The position numbers and the translations under genes are program-made. A model generated the notes under the pieces. That model saw nothing but the letters and a program-made list of their open reading frames with translations. It was not told the DNA's origin and ran no database searches. A stretch of 36,812 bases of DNA from Microbispora corallina (GTDB taxonomy: Bacteria; Actinomycetota; Actinomycetes; Streptosporangiales; Streptosporangiaceae), in contig NZ_BOOC01000058.1 in assembly GCF_016863035.1 (NCBI RefSeq), positions 1 to 36,812 on the forward strand, given 5' to 3'. Of the stretch, positions 22,557 through 31,168 are shown one piece after another (the stretch's first letter is position 1; every line of letters begins with the position of its first letter).

Positions 22557-24614
22557 ATGAGCACCCCTGGCCGGGCCGCCACGCGACGCAAGGCGCCGCA
22601 CGTGCTGGCGAACGCGCCGTTCCGCCGTCTGTGGACGGCGATGTCGGTCTGCAGTCTCGGCGACTGGCTCAACATCATCGCGCTGACGGCCCTCGCGGGG
22701 AACCTGACCGCCGGGTCCGGCTTCCAGGCGCAGAGCCTCGCCATCGGCGGCGTCTTCGTCGCGAAGATGCTGCCCGCGATCCTGCTCGGCCCGCTCGCCG
22801 GGGCGGTGGCCGACCGGTTCGACCGCAGGACGACGATGGTGGCCGCCGACGTGGCCCGGTTCGCCGTGGTGCTGTCGATCCCGATCGTCGCGACCTACCA
22901 GTGGGTGATCGTCGCCACGTTCCTGGTGGAGTGCGTGAACCTGTTCTGGGTGCCGGCCAAGGACGCCACCGTCCCCAACCTCGTGCCGAAGGACCGGCTC
23001 GAGGAGGCCAACCAGCTCAACCTCCTCGTCACGTACGGCACGGCCCCGGTCGCGGCGGCGGTGTTCGCGATCGTGTCGGCCGTGGTGACGATGGTGGGCA
23101 AGGCGGCCCCCGGGGTCGGGATCACGGCCACCGACGTGGCCCTCACCGTCAACGCCCTGGCGTACCTGGTCTCGGCGGTGCTGATCTTCACGCTGCGCGC
23201 CATCCCGAAGAACCACGTCCGGCACGTGTCGGCGCCCTCGGTGCTGCGGCAGATCGTGGACGGCTGGCGCTTCGTCGGCGGCGACCGGGTCGTCCGCGGC
23301 CTGGTCGTCGGCATGATCGGCGCCTTCGCGGCGGGCGGCGCCGTCGTCGGGGTCGCCAAGGCGTACGTCGGGACGCTGAACGGCGGGGACGCGGGCTACG
23401 GCGCGGTGTTCTGCGCGGTCTTCCTCGGCATGGCGTTCGGCATGTTCTTCGGCCTGCGGCTGCTCAAGGGGCTGTCGCGGCGCCGGCTCTTCGGCCTGGC
23501 GATCATCCTGGCCGGGGTGACGCTGGCCGCGATCGCGCTCATCCCCAACCTGGTCGTCGTGGTCGTGCTCACCGTGATGCTGGGGGCCTGCGCCGGCATC
23601 GCCTGGATCATCGGCTACACCACCATCGGCCTCGAGGTGGAGGACGGGCTGCGCGGCCGGACGTTCGCGTTCCTGCAGTCGCTGGCCCGGGTCGTGCTGC
23701 TGCTGGTGGTGGCCGTCGCCTCGACGCTGGCCGCGTTCTTCGGCCGCCACGTGCTCACGGTCGGGCGGATGACCTACCACTTCGACGGCACCAACCTCGT
23801 GCTCGTGCTGGCCGCGCTGCTCGCGGTCGCCGTCGGCCTGCTCGCCCTGCGGCACATGGACGACCGGAAGGGCATCCCCATCGGCGTCGACCTGCTCGCC
23901 GCGCTGCGCGGCGAGACGTTCGTCCCGGAGGAGGACGAGCAGCCGCGCGGGCTGTTCGTCGCCTTCGAGGGCGGGGAGGGATCGGGCAAGACCACGCAGT
24001 CGCGGCTGCTCGCGATCTGGCTGCGCGACCAGGGCTTCGACGTCGTCCAGACCCGCGAGCCCGGCTCGACCAAGGTCGGCATGCGCCTGCGGGCCATCCT
24101 GCTCGACGCGAGCCACCAGGGCCTGTCGCCGCGGGCCGAGGCCATGCTGTACGCGGCCGACCGGGCCGAGCACGTCGAGAAGGTCATCAGGCCGGCCCTC
24201 TACCGGGGGTCGACGGTGATCTCGGACCGGTACGTCGACTCGTCGCTGGCCTACCAGGGCGCCGGTCGATCCCTCGACCGGGGCGAGGTCGAGCGGGTCA
24301 ACGCCTGGGCCACGGGCGGGCTCGTGCCCGACCTGACCGTGCTGATCGACCTGCCGCCGTCCGTCGGGCTGCGCCGGATGGCCTCCCCGGCCGACCGGAT
24401 CGAGGCAGAGCCGCTGGAGTTCCACGAACGGGTGCGGCGGGAGTTCCGGGCGCTGGCCGCGGCCGGCCCCGACCGCTACTTCGTGGTGGACGGCACGCTG
24501 CCGCAGGAGGAGGTGTCCCGCCTCATCCAGGACCGGGTCCGGGAGATCCTGCCCGACCCGGTGCCCCAGGAGGCCGAGGCGGCGACGGGCACCATGCCCG
24601 CCATCCGCGACTGA
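22557..24614 (+). CDS. tmk: MFS-type transporter fused to thymidylate kinase
   Basis: This 685-residue protein starts at ATG 22557. Residues 15-440 are an MFS-like transporter region with about 12 hydrophobic helices (APFRRLWTAMSVCSLGDWLN, GPLAGAVADRFDRR). A short linker EEDEQPRG leads into dTMP kinase at about residue 466. The P-loop FEGGEGSGKTTQ is at 470-481, the DR motif SDRYVDSSLAYQG is at about 558-570, and the LID-like segment ADRIEAEPLEFHERV comes later. The kinase makes dTDP from dTMP. Fusion of a membrane domain to Tmk is known in other actinomycetes such as Streptomyces, so it is probably not an assembly error. The membrane part could tether the kinase or transport an unknown solute. 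holB follows after 62 nt. Confidence 0.93.
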   Translation: MSTPGRAATRRKAPHVLANAPFRRLWTAMSVCSLGDWLNIIALTALAGNLTAGSGFQAQSLAIGGVFVAKMLPAILLGPLAGAVADRFDRRTTMVAADVARFAVVLSIPIVATYQWVIVATFLVECVNLFWVPAKDATVPNLVPKDRLEEANQLNLLVTYGTAPVAAAVFAIVSAVVTMVGKAAPGVGITATDVALTVNALAYLVSAVLIFTLRAIPKNHVRHVSAPSVLRQIVDGWRFVGGDRVVRGLVVGMIGAFAAGGAVVGVAKAYVGTLNGGDAGYGAVFCAVFLGMAFGMFFGLRLLKGLSRRRLFGLAIILAGVTLAAIALIPNLVVVVVLTVMLGACAGIAWIIGYTTIGLEVEDGLRGRTFAFLQSLARVVLLLVVAVASTLAAFFGRHVLTVGRMTYHFDGTNLVLVLAALLAVAVGLLALRHMDDRKGIPIGVDLLAALRGETFVPEEDEQPRGLFVAFEGGEGSGKTTQSRLLAIWLRDQGFDVVQTREPGSTKVGMRLRAILLDASHQGLSPRAEAMLYAADRAEHVEKVIRPALYRGSTVISDRYVDSSLAYQGAGRSLDRGEVERVNAWATGGLVPDLTVLIDLPPSVGLRRMASPADRIEAEPLEFHERVRREFRALAAAGPDRYFVVDGTLPQEEVSRLIQDRVREILPDPVPQEAEAATGTMPAIRD

Positions 24615-24676
24615 GGTTGTCCACAGGCTGTGGACGTCCGGCCCGGACGGCGTGATCGCGAGGGTAGGTTGATGGC

Positions 24677-25861
24677 GTGAGCGTGTTCGGGGATCTGGTG
24701 GGGCAGGACAGGGCGGTCGCCGTCCTGCGGGCGGCGGCCTCCGCCGCCGCCGAGGCGGTCGCGGGAGGCCGCGGCGCCGGCATGACCCACGCCTGGCTGT
24801 TCACCGGGCCGCCCGGCTCGGGCCGGTCGACGGCCGCCCGGGCGTTCGCGGCCGCGCTGCTCTGCCCCGACCAGGGGTGCGGCCACTGCGACGCGTGCCA
24901 CCAGGTCGAGGTGGGCTCGCACCCGGACGTGACGTGGGTGCGGCCGGAGGGGCTGTCCTACAGCGTCCGGCAGACCCGTGAGCTGGTGCTGAAGGCGGCG
25001 GGGGCGCCGACGCTCGGCCGCTGGCGGATCGTCCTGTTCGAGGACGCCGACCGGGTCACGGAGGCGGCGGCCAACGCGTTGCTCAAGGCCATCGAAGAGC
25101 CTCCGCCGCGGACGGTGTGGCTGCTGTGCGCCCCCTCGCCGGACGACATGATCATCACCATCCGGTCGCGCTGCCGGGTGGTCACGCTCAGCACCCCCGC
25201 CACCGAGTCCGTGGCCCATGTGCTGATGACCCGCGACGACGTGCCGCCCGACACGGCGCTGTTCGCGGCCCGGGCCGCGCAGGGGCACATCGGCCGGGCC
25301 CGGCGGCTCGCGCTCGACGAGGAGACGCGGCGCCGCAGAGACGAGGTGCTGTCCATCCCCCGGTCGCTGACGGGCGTGGCCGAGTGCATCACGGCGGCCG
25401 AGCGGCTCGTGAAGACCTCGTCCGAGGACGCCGACGCGGCCACCACCGCGCTCAACGAGGTGGAGACCGCCGAGCTGCGCAAGGTCTACGGCGAGGGCTC
25501 CTCGGGCAAGGGGCTCAACAAGGGCCTGGTCCGTGGAGGGGCCGGGGCGCTGAAGGAGCTGGAGACGCTGCAGAAGTCTCGGGCCACCCGGATCAAGCGC
25601 GACTCGCTCGACCTCGCGCTGCTCGACCTCGTGGCGTTCTACCGCGACGTGCTGGCCGTGCAGTTCGGCGCCCGGGTCGAGCTGGCCAACGAGGACCGCC
25701 GCCACGAGGTGGAGGCCGTGGCCCGGGCCTCGTCGCCGGAGGACACCATGCGCCGCACGGACGCCATCATGCGGTGCCGGGAGCGCCTCGCGGCCAACGT
25801 CAACCCGCAGATCGCCGTGGAGGCCATGACCCTCGCCCTCCGCAGCCCCGGCCTCACCTGA
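24677..25861 (+). CDS. holB: DNA polymerase III delta' subunit
   Basis: GTG 24677 gives 394 residues; GTG 24683 is also in frame. The AAA+ core begins SVFGDLVGQDRAVAVLR, has the P-loop FTGPPGSGRST (about residue 42-52), a zinc-binding set CPDQGCGHCDACH (about 63-75), and FEDADRVTEAAANALLKAIEEPP at about 122-144. SRCR is the sensor-type motif at about 163. The C-terminal half is the clamp-loader collar. With tau/gamma and delta it loads the beta clamp. The order topA-(MPE)-tmk-holB is typical of actinomycete chromosomes. Confidence 0.95.
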   Translation: MSVFGDLVGQDRAVAVLRAAASAAAEAVAGGRGAGMTHAWLFTGPPGSGRSTAARAFAAALLCPDQGCGHCDACHQVEVGSHPDVTWVRPEGLSYSVRQTRELVLKAAGAPTLGRWRIVLFEDADRVTEAAANALLKAIEEPPPRTVWLLCAPSPDDMIITIRSRCRVVTLSTPATESVAHVLMTRDDVPPDTALFAARAAQGHIGRARRLALDEETRRRRDEVLSIPRSLTGVAECITAAERLVKTSSEDADAATTALNEVETAELRKVYGEGSSGKGLNKGLVRGGAGALKELETLQKSRATRIKRDSLDLALLDLVAFYRDVLAVQFGARVELANEDRRHEVEAVARASSPEDTMRRTDAIMRCRERLAANVNPQIAVEAMTLALRSPGLT

Positions 25862-25937
25862 CGGCCGGCGTCGCGCGGCGGGAAGCGGCGGTGGGCGGGA
25901 CGAAGCAACCTGACCCGGCATCGGGCGTCTCTGGTAC

Positions 25938-26498
25938 ATGAAGGCCGAAACGCTGGATCTCGACGACGAACCCCCCGGGGAGCCGATGACCTCCTCGCCC
26001 CCGTCGGCTGGCGCCGACGCAGCCATCACAGGTATCTACGCCGAGCACGCGCTCGGCCTCACCCGGCTCGCGCTGATCATGGTGGGCGATCGCGAGAGCG
26101 CGGAGGACGTCGTCCACGACGCGTTCCTCGGCCTGCACCGCCGGTTCGGCGACCTGCGCGACCGGGACAAGGCCCTGGTCTACCTCCGCAGCTCGGTGCT
26201 CAACAACGCGCGGAGCGTCCTTCGGCGCCGCCGGCTGCCGTCCTGGTTCGCCGGGACGTACGACCCGCCGGTCTGGTCGGCGGAGTCGGCGGCCCTGCTC
26301 GGCGCCGAGCGGCGCGAGGTCATGGAGGCCCTCCACCGCCTGCCGCGCCGCCAGCGGGAGGCCCTCGTCCTGCGCTACTACGCGGAGCTGTCCGAAGAGG
26401 AGACCGCGCAGGTCATGGGGGTCAGCCGCGGGACCGTGAAGTCGACCACCTCCCGGGCGCTCGACGCGCTCGGCCGCCTCCTGGGAGAACCCCGATGA
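25938..26498 (+). CDS. ECF/SigE-like RNA polymerase sigma factor
   Basis: ATG 25938 gives 186 residues. ATG 25986 (MTSSPPSAG) is an alternative with GGGGAG close upstream and may be the true start. Sigma-2 is at about residues 30-95 (YAEHALGLTRLALIMVGDRESAEDVVHDAFLG, NNARSVLRRRR). Sigma-4 is at about 125-180 (ALHRLPRRQREALVLRYYAELSEEETAQVMGVSRGTVKS). The stop overlaps the start of the next gene (ATGA), so the two are translationally coupled, as for sigma/anti-sigma pairs. The signal and regulon are unknown. Confidence 0.93.
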   Translation: MKAETLDLDDEPPGEPMTSSPPSAGADAAITGIYAEHALGLTRLALIMVGDRESAEDVVHDAFLGLHRRFGDLRDRDKALVYLRSSVLNNARSVLRRRRLPSWFAGTYDPPVWSAESAALLGAERREVMEALHRLPRRQREALVLRYYAELSEEETAQVMGVSRGTVKSTTSRALDALGRLLGEPR

Positions 26499-28204
26499 AC
26501 GAGATCATCAACCGTCTCCGCGACGCCACCCGGGCGGTCGGCGAGACGATGGACGAGGTTCCGGCCTTCGAACCGGACACGCGTACGAGCACCCGGAGGA
26601 GCCGCCTCCAGGCCCGGCCCTGGCTCGTGCCCGTCGCGGCGGCCGCGTCCGTGACGATCGCGGTGGCCGGCGGAGCGGCCATCGCACGGCACGGCGGTGG
26701 GAAGATGAACGTGGCCGCCGCGACGACGGCGGGCCCGGCGTCCGCGCCCTCGTTCTTCGCCCAGGCCGACGCCCACGGCGTCACGATCAGGAGCGTGTCC
26801 GACGGGAAGGTCACGGCCCGGGTCGACCCGCCGGCCGAGGGCGAGTACGTCGCGATCCAGGCGGCGCAGGACAACCGGCTCTTCTACGCCGCGTCGCAGA
26901 CGACCGACTGCCGTCCCCAGCTCTACCAGTTGCGCCTGCGCGACGACGGCACCGTGGACTCGTGGGGCGTGCTGTCATTCCGCCCTCCGGAGGGGTCGGT
27001 GGTCACCTCGCTCGCCGTGAACGGCGACGGATCCAAGATCGCCTACAGCTTCGGACCCTGCGCTTCGAAGGACGGCGAGGCCAGTCTCGTGGTCACGGAC
27101 ACGGGAACCGGCGAGAGCCGCACCTGGACCACCTCCAGTGCCGGCATCGTGGACCTCTCGATGAGCGCGGACGGGCGAAATGTGCTGTTCCGGCGGATTC
27201 CTCGGGCGCCCAGCCCACCGCCGGTGGATGCGGCTCCCAAGCCGGCGTCGCCGGGAGCCCCCAGCATGCCGCCCGTGCCTCCGAAGGTGGAGTCCAGCGC
27301 GCTGCCGGAGGAGCTCGTGACCCCGGCGCTGGGAAAGGGCGGCCCGCTTCCCGAGAAGGCTCCGGCGAGCCCGCTGCCGCCGGACTCCGCCACCGCGGAG
27401 CCCCTGCCGCCGGTCACCGTCACACTCACGGCGGTGGCCTCCCCGCCGCCCACTCCGGTCGGTCAGGTCGGATCGAACGTGACTGTCTCTCCCTCTTCCG
27501 CGCCCGGTGACGGAGTGCCGGCGACGAAGCCCGTGCCGGTCGATCCCTCTGCCGCGCCGAGTGACGGAGTGCCCCCGACGAAGTCCGGGATCGTTCCGCC
27601 CACGGCCGCGCCGACGGCGACCGTGCGGGTCGACCCGACGACGGGGGCGGTCGTGAAGCCGGAGGCCACCGTCGCCCAAGGCGCGGCGGCCTGCGGTGTC
27701 GTCATCGCGAGGAACGGGACCGCACCCGAGCAGACGGCGAGCCCCGTCCCATCCCCCGTAAAGGTGTGGGTCTGCACCGATAAGGTCGTGGCCCTGCTGG
27801 ACACCACCACCGCGACGGGCGACGACCTGGACCAGGCGGCCCGGCCAGTCGACCTGAACCCTTCCTCCGGTGAGGGGACCCCGGGCCCGTTGAGCGCGGT
27901 CGCGATCTCGCCCGACGGCACCCGGATCCTCGCCCTCCAGACGAGTATCCGCGTCGACGTCTCCACCCCGAGGGTGAAGCAGCCGGGCTTCTCCGAGGTG
28001 GTCGCGTACGACGTCTCGACCGGGCGGGCCGCCGAGGTGCTCTACAAGGGCGCCGACACCGAGAGCTCCTACGCCCTCGACCTCGACGGCACGGGCGAGA
28101 ACCTGCTGCTCACGCGTCCCGACGAGGTGGGAGCGGTGAACGGCTCGCAGTACCGGACCCTCACACGGGAGGACCTGGCGGCTCCCGCGTCCCACGCCTG
28201 GTAG
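26495..28204 (+). CDS. Single-pass membrane protein with split propeller-like domain, candidate anti-sigma regulator
   Basis: This 569-residue protein overlaps the sigma gene by 4 nt. A short N-terminal cytoplasmic part (residues 1-45) precedes a membrane helix (WLVPVAAAASVTIAVAGGAAIA, about 47-68). The outside part carries WD/TolB-like blades: VTSLAVNGDGSKIAYSF and VDLSMSADGRNVLFRR before the insert, LSAVAISPDGTRILAL after it. In between, about residues 233-400 are Pro/Ser/Ala/Thr-rich with a near-repeat APGDGVPATK/APSDGVPPTK 19 residues apart. No ZAS zinc motif is present. Coupling to the sigma gene suggests that the cytoplasmic N-terminus holds the sigma factor and the outer domain senses the envelope. 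This is inference; I do not recognise the family by name. Confidence 0.8.
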   Translation: MNEIINRLRDATRAVGETMDEVPAFEPDTRTSTRRSRLQARPWLVPVAAAASVTIAVAGGAAIARHGGGKMNVAAATTAGPASAPSFFAQADAHGVTIRSVSDGKVTARVDPPAEGEYVAIQAAQDNRLFYAASQTTDCRPQLYQLRLRDDGTVDSWGVLSFRPPEGSVVTSLAVNGDGSKIAYSFGPCASKDGEASLVVTDTGTGESRTWTTSSAGIVDLSMSADGRNVLFRRIPRAPSPPPVDAAPKPASPGAPSMPPVPPKVESSALPEELVTPALGKGGPLPEKAPASPLPPDSATAEPLPPVTVTLTAVASPPPTPVGQVGSNVTVSPSSAPGDGVPATKPVPVDPSAAPSDGVPPTKSGIVPPTAAPTATVRVDPTTGAVVKPEATVAQGAAACGVVIARNGTAPEQTASPVPSPVKVWVCTDKVVALLDTTTATGDDLDQAARPVDLNPSSGEGTPGPLSAVAISPDGTRILALQTSIRVDVSTPRVKQPGFSEVVAYDVSTGRAAEVLYKGADTESSYALDLDGTGENLLLTRPDEVGAVNGSQYRTLTREDLAAPASHAW

Positions 28205-28334
28205 GCGCTCCTGTTCCGGCGGCGTCCGCGTGGGCGGGCGCCGCCGCCTCACACCTCCGGGTCGGTCCAGAGGTAAAGGGAACGTATCGTGGGGTGCGGG
28301 CACACGCCGCGAGGGATCGAGGAGGGCCGGGCTT

Positions 28335-29195
28335 GTGGGCATGATCATGGCCGTGAGCTTCACTCGCTACGGACGGCTGTACTACCTCGATCCGGGCGGC
28401 CACTCCCCGAAGGTGGGCGACAAGGTCCTGGTCCCCACCGACAGCGGGCCCGAGGTGGCCGAGTGCGTGTGGGCCCCGCAGTACGTCAGCGACGACGTGG
28501 AGGGCCTGCCGGTCTGCGAGGGCCTCGCCACCGAGGAGCACCTCTCGCGCGACGAGGTCAACCGCCGACGCCGGGCCGAGGCCCGCAGCGTGTCGAAGCG
28601 GCTCATCAAGCGGCACGAGCTGCCGATGAAGGTGGTGGGCGTCGACTACCTGGACGCCGACAACGTCTACACCGTCTACTTCTCCGCGCCGCACCGCGTC
28701 GACTTCCGGGCGCTCGTCCGCGACCTGGCCCGCAACCTCCGCGCCCGCGTCGAGTTGCGGCAGATCGGCCCCCGCGACGAGGCCCGGCTACAGGGCGGCA
28801 TCGGCCCGTGTGGACGCGACCTGTGCTGCGCGACCTTCCTCAAGGACTTCGAGCCGGTCTCGGTGCGGATGGCCAAGGACCAGGACCTCCCGGTCAACCC
28901 CCTGCGCATCGCCGGCGCGTGCGGCCGCCTCATGTGCTGCCTCAAGTACGAGCACCCGTTGTACCAGGAGTTCCGCGCCTCGGCCCCCCGTACGGGCGTG
29001 TCTGTGGACACCCCGCAGGGCCGGGGGACGGTCGTCGGCCACAACGTGCCGTCCGACTCGGTCATCGTCCGCCTCGACGACGGCGGGCGCCGGTGCGCCT
29101 GCTCCAAGGCCAGCGTCTGCGCCCCCCGCAAGGCCCACGACTCCATGTACGGCGACGCGCGGCCCATAGCGGTCGCGGACGACCCGGAGGACTAG
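28335..29195 (+). CDS. PSP1-domain protein (RicT/YaaT-like)
   Basis: GTG 28335 has GAGGAGGG 8 nt upstream; ATG 28341 and 28347 are in-frame alternatives. The product is 286 residues. The PSP1 region includes LATEEHLSRDEVNRRRRAEA and VDFRALVRDLARNLRARVELRQIGPRDEARLQGG. It is followed by a Cys-rich Fe-S-type set: CGRDLCCATFL and GACGRLMCCLKYEHPLY. The C-terminal Cys-containing end (RCACSKASVCAPRK) is extra. In Bacillus the RicT homologue works with RicA and RicF as a [4Fe-4S] complex affecting RNase Y and development. The partners are not in this window, so the actinomycete role is open. Confidence 0.9.
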   Translation: MGMIMAVSFTRYGRLYYLDPGGHSPKVGDKVLVPTDSGPEVAECVWAPQYVSDDVEGLPVCEGLATEEHLSRDEVNRRRRAEARSVSKRLIKRHELPMKVVGVDYLDADNVYTVYFSAPHRVDFRALVRDLARNLRARVELRQIGPRDEARLQGGIGPCGRDLCCATFLKDFEPVSVRMAKDQDLPVNPLRIAGACGRLMCCLKYEHPLYQEFRASAPRTGVSVDTPQGRGTVVGHNVPSDSVIVRLDDGGRRCACSKASVCAPRKAHDSMYGDARPIAVADDPED

Positions 29196-29301
29196 GGAGG
29201 CGGTTGTGGCGCGGGTGGTAATTTGCCGCCCTCGACCGGCTTCGCGTGAGGCGGGCCGAGTGGCCGCACGCCGCGGATGACGGCATGCTGGTTCCTTACT
29301 C

Positions 29302-29327
29302 CGTGTACGTCACCGGCGACGTACGCG
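29302..29327. promoter_or_regulatory. 26-bp inverted repeat upstream of the lipoprotein hydrolase
   Basis: The core GTACGTC-ACCGGC-GACGTAC (29305-29324) is perfect, and arms extend to 29302-29327 with one mismatch. It sits about 90 nt before the GTG start at 29417 in a 221-bp gap. Its position fits an operator or a leader hairpin. Confidence 0.45.
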
Positions 29328-29416
29328 GTTCGGGGAACAGGGGAGAGCGGCGACATGCGAGCGGCCAGCCACACGGCGGGGACAACGGGACGCGGATCGG
29401 GCGAGGGGCGGGGCCG

Positions 29417-30970
29417 GTGACGCGGGCGAAGCGGTGGCCGGCGCGGCGGGTCGTGGCGGCGGTCACGGCGGCGCTGCTGGCCTGCGGGTGCTCGGCCGCC
29501 ACCCGCGACGCCGGGGGGACCGCCGGCGGTGGCGACCACCCCGCGACGATCAAGGCGCCGACCCCGGCGCTCCAGCCGTTCTACAGCCAGAAGCCGGCCT
29601 GGAACGACTGCGGGGACGGCTTCCAGTGCGCCCGCATCCAGGTGCCGCTCGACTACGCCAAGCCCTCGGGTGAGCGGATCGAGGTCAGCGCCATCCGCCT
29701 GCGCGCCACCGGCACGCACGTCGGCTCGCTGCTCATCAATCCCGGTGGGCCGGGCGGATCGGGCATCCAGTACACCCGCTCGGCCCGGGCGCTGTTCCCG
29801 GACAGCATCCGGTCCCGGTTCGACATCGTCGGCTTCGACCCCCGCGGCGTCGGGGAGTCGACCCCGGTCCGGTGCATGACCAGCAAGCAGCTCGACGCGT
29901 TCGTCAGCCTCGACGCGAGCCCGGACACGCCGGAGGAGCTCACGACGCTGGAGCGGGAGTCCAAGGGCTTCGCCGACGACTGCGAGGCGAAGTCGGGCCA
30001 CCTGCTCCCGCACGTCGGCACGGCCGACGCCGCCCGCGACATGGACGTCCTGCGCGCCGTCGTGGGCGACACCAAGCTCACCTACCTCGGCAAGTCGTAC
30101 GGCACCTATCTGGGCGCGCTCTACGCCGACCTCTTCCCCAAGCAGGTGCGGGCCCTGGTGCTCGACGGGGCCGTCGACCCGGCCGTCCCGTCGCTCAAGG
30201 CCAACGAGGTCCAGGCTCAGGGCTTCGAGGTGGCGCTCAAGGCGTTCCTGGAAGACTGCTTCCAGGACGGCGCCTGCCCCTTCACCAGCCGTACGGTCGA
30301 CGGGGCCATGGCCGAGGTCAGCGCCCTGCTGAAGAAGGCGGACGAGCACCCCCTCAAGAACGACCTGGGGGACGGCCGGCAGATCGACGAGGCGTGGGCC
30401 ACCCTCGGCATCGTCACGCCGCTGTACGAGCGCGACGCGTGGCCACGGCTGCGAGCCGCCCTCGGCCACGCCTTCAACGGCAACGGGACCGACCTGCTCC
30501 GCATGGCGGACATCCTGGTCGACCGGCAGCAGGACGGCACCTACTCCAACCAGACCGAGTCGAACATGGCGATCAACTGCCTGGATCACCCGTTCCCGAA
30601 GGACCCGGGCGAGTACCAGCGGGCCGCCGGCGAGGCTGCCAGGGTCGCCCCGCAGTTCGGGTCGTTCGTGATGTACGGGTCGCTGCCCTGCGCGTACTGG
30701 CCGGTCGCGTCGAAGGGCACGGACAAGCCGCTCAAGGCCGCGGGCGCCCCGCCGATCCTCGTCGTGGGGACGATCCGCGACCCCGCGACGCCGTACGAGT
30801 GGGCCAAGGGCCTGGCGTCCGAGCTCAGCTCCGGCGTGCTGCTCGGCTTCGACGGCGACGGCCACACCGGTTACCGTTCGGGGTCGGCCTGCGTGGACTC
30901 GGCCGTGGACGACTACCTGATCTCGCTCCGCGTGCCCAAGAACGGCACGGTGTGCCCGAAGATCGGGTAG
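29417..30970 (+). CDS. Secreted lipoprotein alpha/beta hydrolase (tripeptidyl-aminopeptidase/SlpD-like)
   Basis: GTG 29417 gives 517 residues. The N-terminal part MTRAKRWPARRVVAAVTAALLACGCS is a lipoprotein signal with lipobox LLAC. The alpha/beta fold has the oxyanion motif NPGGPGGSG (about residue 110), the nucleophile GKSYGTYLG (about 225), and the late His in DGDGHTGY, with a TAP-like C-terminal domain (PPILVVGTIRDPATPYEWA). Several Cys pairs fit an extracellular location. Relatives release amino acids or tripeptides from peptide N-termini, or act as esterases. A hairpin-bearing gap and its own promoter region precede it; tRNA-Thr follows. Confidence 0.9.
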   Translation: MTRAKRWPARRVVAAVTAALLACGCSAATRDAGGTAGGGDHPATIKAPTPALQPFYSQKPAWNDCGDGFQCARIQVPLDYAKPSGERIEVSAIRLRATGTHVGSLLINPGGPGGSGIQYTRSARALFPDSIRSRFDIVGFDPRGVGESTPVRCMTSKQLDAFVSLDASPDTPEELTTLERESKGFADDCEAKSGHLLPHVGTADAARDMDVLRAVVGDTKLTYLGKSYGTYLGALYADLFPKQVRALVLDGAVDPAVPSLKANEVQAQGFEVALKAFLEDCFQDGACPFTSRTVDGAMAEVSALLKKADEHPLKNDLGDGRQIDEAWATLGIVTPLYERDAWPRLRAALGHAFNGNGTDLLRMADILVDRQQDGTYSNQTESNMAINCLDHPFPKDPGEYQRAAGEAARVAPQFGSFVMYGSLPCAYWPVASKGTDKPLKAAGAPPILVVGTIRDPATPYEWAKGLASELSSGVLLGFDGDGHTGYRSGSACVDSAVDDYLISLRVPKNGTVCPKIG

Positions 30971-31036
30971 CCGGCAACGCCGCGGGTGCGCGAGAACCCG
31001 GCCGAACCTGTAGACTGGCGAAGCCGTTCGCGGCGT

Positions 31037-31113
31037 GCCGCCTTAGCTCAGTCGGCCAGAGCACTTCACTCGTAATGAAGGGGTCAAGGGTTCGATTCCC
31101 TTAGGCGGCTCCA
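31037..31113 (+). tRNA. tRNA-Thr (anticodon CGT), likely attachment site of the element
   Basis: The acceptor stem GCCGCCT/AGGCGGC is followed by discriminator T and an encoded CCA. The anticodon loop CTCGTAA holds CGT within the stem ACTTCA/TGAAGG. The T-arm is AAGGGTTCGATTCCCTT. It decodes ACG. A tyrosine integrase gene ends 56 nt downstream pointing at the tRNA, the usual layout for elements that integrate at a tRNA 3' end. Confidence 0.95.
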
Positions 31114-31119
31114 CTACAG

Positions 31120-31150
31120 AGGCCCTCCCGGACCACCGGCGAGGGCCTTT
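31120..31150. terminator. Terminator after tRNA-Thr
   Basis: AGGCCCTC (31120-31127) pairs with GAGGGCCT (31141-31148), continues into TTT, and encloses an inner CCGG/CCGG pair. It lies 6 nt after the tRNA CCA. It fits a Rho-independent terminator for the tRNA and, in reverse, for the integrase gene. If integration is inside the tRNA 3' end, this terminator came with the element. Confidence 0.75.
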
Positions 31151-31168
31151 GCGTGTCTATCTGCGTGA

